26,499 nucleotides of DNA from a virus: IMG/VR virus record IMGVR_UViG_3300030085_000001, positions 1 to 26,499 of that record. The stretch is one strand, 5' to 3'. Position 1 is the stretch's first letter; every line of letters starts with the position of its first letter. Positions 23,869 through 26,499 of the stretch are shown here, piece after piece. The notes beneath the pieces are model-generated. The model was not told the origin of the DNA. It did no database searches and saw only the letters and a program-made list of their open reading frames with translations. Made by a program: the position numbers and the translations under genes.

Positions 23869-24385
23869 TTCGTAATCTCCGTCTGTCAAGCACCAAGGCT
23901 TCATAGGTATCTTCTGGGAAGTTCATGTAATAGTCCGACTTCTCCAGACTCAATGCCGCATCATCAAGAAGCGACAGCTTCTGCACGAACACCATGCAGT
24001 ATTCTAAATCAGGGTCACTGACCCCTTCTTCCAATAAGAAATCCAGCCCAGCTTCTTCTGCGCTGTACTCTGGGTGAAACTGCATCAGGTGCATGTCAAT
24101 GCCAGCCACTGATAGCAGTTCGTTCATTCCATCGACAAACCCATCAAGGTACGGCATGTCGATTACATTTTCTTCTGCCCACACTACGATGTCGTAGTCG
24201 TGGGTGTCGAATATTCTAACGGCACGTATCAGTCCGTCTATGCCAGTATTGATACTGAACGTAACCTTATTGTCCAGCCACGCCTGCTTTGCGTAGGGAC
24301 ACGGTGGTAGACCATTCAGTTTTGCATTAGGTATTTCAAGAAAGTTGTGCGACCAATTGCGGATGTCGCGTTCTACACGATGCAC
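23816..24385 (-). CDS. Conserved marine-phage protein, unknown
   Basis: 189 residues from a GTG at 24385. The N-terminus reads VERDIRNWSHNFLEIPNAKL then NGLPPCPYAKQAWLDNKV, a signature I recognise from cyanophage and other marine viral proteins. The middle is an alpha/beta region with DYDIVVWAEENVIDMPYLDG. The C-terminal part contains VFVQKLSLLDDAALSLEKSDYY. The last 18 residues (RNGNEEKDAGRRHDEDSG) come from DNA that also encodes the repeat peptide. No enzymatic residues can be named with confidence. Confidence 0.75.
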   Translation of the reverse strand: MHRVERDIRNWSHNFLEIPNAKLNGLPPCPYAKQAWLDNKVTFSINTGIDGLIRAVRIFDTHDYDIVVWAEENVIDMPYLDGFVDGMNELLSVAGIDMHLMQFHPEYSAEEAGLDFLLEEGVSDPDLEYCMVFVQKLSLLDDAALSLEKSDYYMNFPEDTYEALVLDRRRLRNGNEEKDAGRRHDEDSG

Positions 24386-24387
24386 CG

Positions 24388-24765
24388 CTATACGCCAAAT
24401 CCCATGTTACGTACAGCTTTTCGCCCTTTATCTGTGGAGGCCAGTTTACGCAGTCCTTTGTTTGGCAGCTTGTCAGTAACATCACCGCCAGCAGAATACA
24501 TATGCTTCTTTCCATTAGCCATGCCACCCATCATCATCTGTGCTTTCTTAATCATGCCACCTTTATTGTTATCACCCTTTGCAATCTCATTTCCAATCTC
24601 TCTACGCACTGTACCATACGTATTGGGATACTTTGATTTTAGGCTAGATTGAATGTCAATAATTTGCTGACGATCCATGTTACCCGTCTGGATACCAACC
24701 AGTGCCATACGCAACTTTAATCTATCAGCAGCCGAAAACTTTTTATCTGGTTTTGCGTCACTCAT
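24388..24765 (-). CDS. Small protein with Met/Gly 'MMGGMA' region
   Basis: 125 residues from the ATG at 24765, preceded by GGAAAG and one base after the previous stop. The helical N-terminus (KFSAADRLKLRMALVGIQTG, MDRQQIIDIQSSLKSKYP) is followed by KGGMIKKAQMMMGGMANGKK, then HMYSAGGDVTDKLPNKGLRK and LASTDKGRKAVRNMGFG. The second half is a signature widespread in marine phages; its role is unknown. It shares the Met-Gly-basic style of the 44-residue peptide and of the end of the large virion protein. Confidence 0.75.
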   Translation of the reverse strand: MSDAKPDKKFSAADRLKLRMALVGIQTGNMDRQQIIDIQSSLKSKYPNTYGTVRREIGNEIAKGDNNKGGMIKKAQMMMGGMANGKKHMYSAGGDVTDKLPNKGLRKLASTDKGRKAVRNMGFGV

Positions 24766-24766
24766 C

Positions 24767-25069
24767 TTAATACTTTCCTTTTCTTGATTTAGGGCTAGAC
24801 TTTGTGCTACCACCAGCACCACCCCATAATGTACGGCAGGCCCAGTACCGGGCAGTTAGTTTGTCATTCGCTGTGTCACACTTGTGCCTAGCACGAAATG
24901 ACTTACGTGCGGCTGCGCTATAGTTGTGTCCATAGCCCGTAGCACCAAAGTGGATCAGTCGCACCCTGTCACCGTCTTTGGCAAGAACCATCTTCTTCTT
25001 ACCGGCACGATTACTTTTGATAGGCTTGTTGTAACCGGGAAATTTAATTCCACGATATTCTATGCTCAT
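24767..25069 (-). CDS. Basic protein with RKSFRARHKCD signature
   Basis: 100 residues, starting MSIEYRGIKFPGYNKPIKSN. The centre carries KMVLAKDGDRVRLIHFGATG. It then has ARKSFRARHKCDTANDKLTA and RYWACRTLW, a signature common to marine phages, with one Cys in HKC and one in YWAC that could pair or bind a metal. The C-terminus is Gly/Ser/Lys rich. It is coupled to the previous gene by an ATGA overlap. Its function is unknown to me. Confidence 0.78.
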   Translation of the reverse strand: MSIEYRGIKFPGYNKPIKSNRAGKKKMVLAKDGDRVRLIHFGATGYGHNYSAAARKSFRARHKCDTANDKLTARYWACRTLWGGAGGSTKSSPKSRKGKY

Positions 25070-25281
25070 AGTGATGTTCCCTTTGCTTCCGGCTCACTGC
25101 ACTTGAAATAGAAATTCAAAGGTGTCGGTATCATATATGAAATACCCTGTACCATTTGGTCTATACGCGCACGGCATTCCGCATGTGTTTCATACGGTCC
25201 ACGTGTATCTTCTGCGGTTACGCACTCGCTAGGGTCTGTAACCCCCAAAGCACAGAATACTACTACTGCTTCAAACATCAT
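25066..25281 (-). CDS. Small exported cysteine-containing protein
   Basis: 71 residues with a hydrophobic start (MMFEAVVVFCALGV) and four cysteines (10, 20, 36, 61). The part after the hydrophobic stretch reads CVTAEDTRGPYETHAECRAR, a motif found in several small phage proteins thought to be exported. The N-terminal segment is short for a signal peptide. It has ATGA overlaps with both neighbours, marking it as part of a coupled operon. Confidence 0.68.
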   Translation of the reverse strand: MMFEAVVVFCALGVTDPSECVTAEDTRGPYETHAECRARIDQMVQGISYMIPTPLNFYFKCSEPEAKGTSL

Positions 25282-25490
25282 TCATTCCCTTCTGTCCACC
25301 CTTCTGCCCTCATAGCATCCTCTACATGCTTCAAAGAAAAAGAACGACCATAGTGTGCTTCTACGGCCTGACGCACATAGAATACATCACTGTGGGGGAT
25401 ATGAAGTTTATCAAGTGAGTTAGTACGTATAGCAGCATAGAATGCTTCTAATACATTGTCTGTGTATAGTTTTACTGATTTCTTTGCCAT
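25278..25490 (-). CDS. First gene of the leftward operon, unknown
   Basis: 70 residues from the ATG at 25490 (MAKKSVKLYTDNVLEAFYAA, then HSDVFYVRQAVEAHYGRSFS and LKHVEDAMRAEGW). The C-terminal half is predicted helical, with YVRQAVEAHYGRSFSLKHVEDAM looking like a winged- or HTH-type arrangement. This makes it a candidate for the protein that binds the upstream palindromes, though that is only an inference. No convincing Shine-Dalgarno is present. A TTGACA overlaps the bases just before the start codon. Confidence 0.65.
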   Translation of the reverse strand: MAKKSVKLYTDNVLEAFYAAIRTNSLDKLHIPHSDVFYVRQAVEAHYGRSFSLKHVEDAMRAEGWTEGNE

Positions 25491-25496
25491 TGTCAA
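25469..25496 (-). promoter_or_regulatory. Putative second promoter at the head of the operon
   Basis: On the minus strand TTGACA (25496-25491), 16 bases, then TAAAACTATACAC (from 25474). It has the same form as the sites at 3566 and 10740. It overlaps the start of the first gene, so a transcript from it would begin inside that gene and serve mainly the genes after it. Confidence 0.45.
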
Positions 25497-25513
25497 GAGA
25501 AAATTTACAAGGA

Positions 25514-25605
25514 TATCACTTTAAGTGATAGTTCGCATCACTTAAGTGTCCAATTAAGTGTATTTATAATTTTACTAAATAACACTTTAGTGGTCACTTA
25601 TAGTG
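25514..25605. promoter_or_regulatory. Five palindromic CACTT-AAGTG operator-like boxes
   Basis: The boxes are a perfect 17-bp palindrome at 25514-25530 (core CACTTTAAGTG), a perfect CACTTAAGTG at 25539-25548, CAATTAAGTG at 25551-25560, CACTTTAGTG at 25583-25592 and CACTTATAGTG at 25595-25605. Boxes 2/3 and 4/5 are each spaced 12 bases start to start. All lie between the consensus promoter and the first gene. The centres are 0-1 base wide, so they suit a dimeric DNA-binding protein rather than RNA hairpins. Confidence 0.75.
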
Positions 25606-25626
25606 TAAGTTCGTTTAGTTTATATA

Positions 25627-25655
25627 ATTATACCAGAATGCAGGTACCGTGTCAA
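25627..25655 (-). promoter_or_regulatory. Perfect consensus sigma70 promoter for the leftward operon
   Basis: On the minus strand TTGACA (25655-25650), a 17-base spacer and TATAAT (25632-25627): an exact match to the sigma70 consensus in both hexamers and spacing. Transcription would start near 25620 and run leftward through a 130-base leader containing the palindromic boxes into the gene at 25490. Confidence 0.9.
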
Positions 25656-25810
25656 TACCTAAAATGCAAATCCGCGCAAATTAATTTGTAGTTGCACAAA
25701 AAATAGGCAGATTGCACACCCCTTGTGCATATATGATTGTCAGTTACTGTAGTGGTTAACAGTTAATTTTACTGATCTGTGTATTTCTGTGTACACATAT
25801 ACTACGTACG

Positions 25811-25871
25811 GGGGCGTGGCCCCTGCCCACCTTCTTCCTGTCGCGCCGTGATCGCGTGCCGCGCCAGCGAC
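25811..25871. other. GC-rich double hairpin
   Basis: GGGGC/GCCCC with a GTG loop (25811-25823) is followed by GTCGC/GCGAC (25840-25844 with 25867-25871) enclosing CGCG/CGCG (25853-25856 with 25860-25863). The block is sharply richer in GC than the AT-rich DNA on both sides. Neither strand has a U-tract after the stems, so it is not an ordinary intrinsic terminator. Confidence 0.5.
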
Positions 25872-25897
25872 GGCCAGCCAATTTGTCGCAATAATCT

Positions 25898-26281
25898 GCT
25901 AAGTCATTGTGCGCAAACGCTTTATGCGCAATGGGCAACAGATAGTGCATCATTTGACGTTTCAATGTGTTAGCACAAAAGCACAATTCACCGAAATTGT
26001 CGTGAAAACGTCAAGGCGGTGCATATCAGAACAGAAATGGCCTTACACCTATATATACAAAAATCGAATTTTTCACCAAGCCACACCCCATCACCTCTAA
26101 GTCACTGTAATCCTTAGCAAATCAAATTAATTTCAAATAAATTGCATTTTTATTTCCAACAAAATCAGTGACTTAACACTACAATTCAACAAAAACAATG
26201 GGTTAGCTATGAAACACAAATTCATCGCCGCTAAGTTATTGTTTTTATTAGGGTAACTTCAGCTAAGTTACTGTTTTTATT
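25898..26281. repeat. Iteron-like TAAGTYAYTG repeats
   Basis: Copies are at 25898-25909 (GCTAAGTCATTG), 26097-26107 (CTAAGTCACTG), 26166-26176 (inverted), 26230-26249 and 26262-26281. The last two are 20-base copies differing at two positions and spaced 32 bases apart. A 7-bp dyad, GTAACTT/AAGTTAC (26253-26271), lies between and within the last pair. Confidence 0.7.
25941..26027. other. Long imperfect stem-loop
   Basis: Nested inverted repeats are GATA/TATC (25941-25944 with 26024-26027), TGCA/TGCA (25946-25949 with 26020-26023), TTGACGTTTC/GAAAACGTCAA (25954-25963 with 26004-26014, one extra A) and ACAATT/AATTGT (25983-25988 with 25995-26000). Together they form one extended 87-base hairpin in the non-coding region. 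Confidence 0.65.
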
Positions 26282-26499
26282 GAGAGTTGTATTCTCTGTG
26301 GCTTTCGTGTCTAATCAAATCATCGAGGGCGACGGGCCGCCACTGCCAAGGCAAGCGAGACAACCCCCCGATAGCCAGATAACCCTAGACTGCCATTGGC
26401 GACGTAGGGCTGGCATTAGAAGACGGACTAGGCCGGACACTGATAGGCCCATAAAATTCAGTGTAGCTTGCGAGGCTAGGGTTTGCCCACATAGCGAGC

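Larger units (their letters stand above)
25656..26499. other. Non-coding control region, candidate replication origin
   Basis: About 840 bases without a convincing gene. From left to right it holds three TGCACAA elements (25692-25729), a GC-rich block with two hairpins (25811-25871), a long imperfect stem-loop (25941-26027), and an AT-rich stretch (about 26105-26165). Five copies of TAAGTYAYTG are scattered over 25898-26281. The last 190 bases are GC-rich and may be the edge of another gene. Short frames on both strands look random in composition. The combination of repeats, hairpins and an AT-rich segment suits an origin or a divergent promoter region. Confidence 0.5.

Noticed and set aside
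25811-25823. GC hairpin as an intrinsic terminator
   Set aside because: The stem is only 5 bp with a 3-base loop, and no U-tract follows on either strand.
25756-25986. Short frames of 60-76 codons on both strands in the control region
   Set aside because: They cross the hairpins and repeats, have Arg/Cys-rich random-looking composition and no ribosome sites. They are better explained as non-coding DNA.

Overview
The window is the late (structural, packaging and lysis) half of a tailed bacteriophage genome, plus the control region it is transcribed from. Essentially every gene reads leftward (minus strand). The gene set points to a marine podovirus-like phage. It has a T7-like style of portal, head-to-tail adaptor and tail-tube-like proteins, no sheath or tape-measure gene, and many small basic ORFs of types I recognise from marine (cyano/pelagi/uncultured ocean) phages. 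The holin has the look of the three-segment family known from alphaproteobacterial phages and gene transfer agents, so an alphaproteobacterial host is a reasonable guess, but no host gene is present to confirm it.

Read in the direction of transcription (right to left), the layout is as follows. (1) 25.5-26.5 kb: about 1 kb without a convincing gene, holding iteron-like repeats, large stem-loops, a perfect consensus sigma70 promoter and a cluster of palindromic operator-like boxes. (2) 25.5-22.0 kb: a tight operon of small, mostly basic or membrane proteins, including a 44-residue K/M/R/G repeat peptide. (3) 22.0-20.8 kb: lysis cassette (holin, second small membrane protein, T4-type lysozyme). 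(4) 20.8-18.6 kb: packaging genes (small terminase, an HTH protein, large terminase). (5) 18.6-10.8 kb: portal, a small helical protein, a 1553-residue polyvalent/ejection-type protein with HExxH and ADP-ribosyltransferase-like motifs, and the scaffold. (6) 10.77-10.54 kb: a second promoter and a structured 190-base leader. (7) 10.5-8.97 kb: major capsid protein and decoration-like protein, closed by a UUCG-capped hairpin. (8) 8.9-1 kb: fibres and tail adaptors, ending in a tail-tube-like protein cut by the left edge.

Genes are packed with ATGA, TAATG and 8-base start/stop overlaps, implying translational coupling. Three sites share the form TTGACA-N16-TAWAACTATA on the minus strand: one before the first gene, one before the capsid gene and one before the repeat-rich tail gene. 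A fourth, consensus promoter is closely related. The most interesting regulatory signal is the capsid leader. It starts with a 13-bp hairpin and ends in two mutually exclusive pairings, one of which would bury the capsid Shine-Dalgarno sequence. The most interesting proteins are the polyvalent protein and the K/M/R/G-repeat peptides that share its C-terminal motif.
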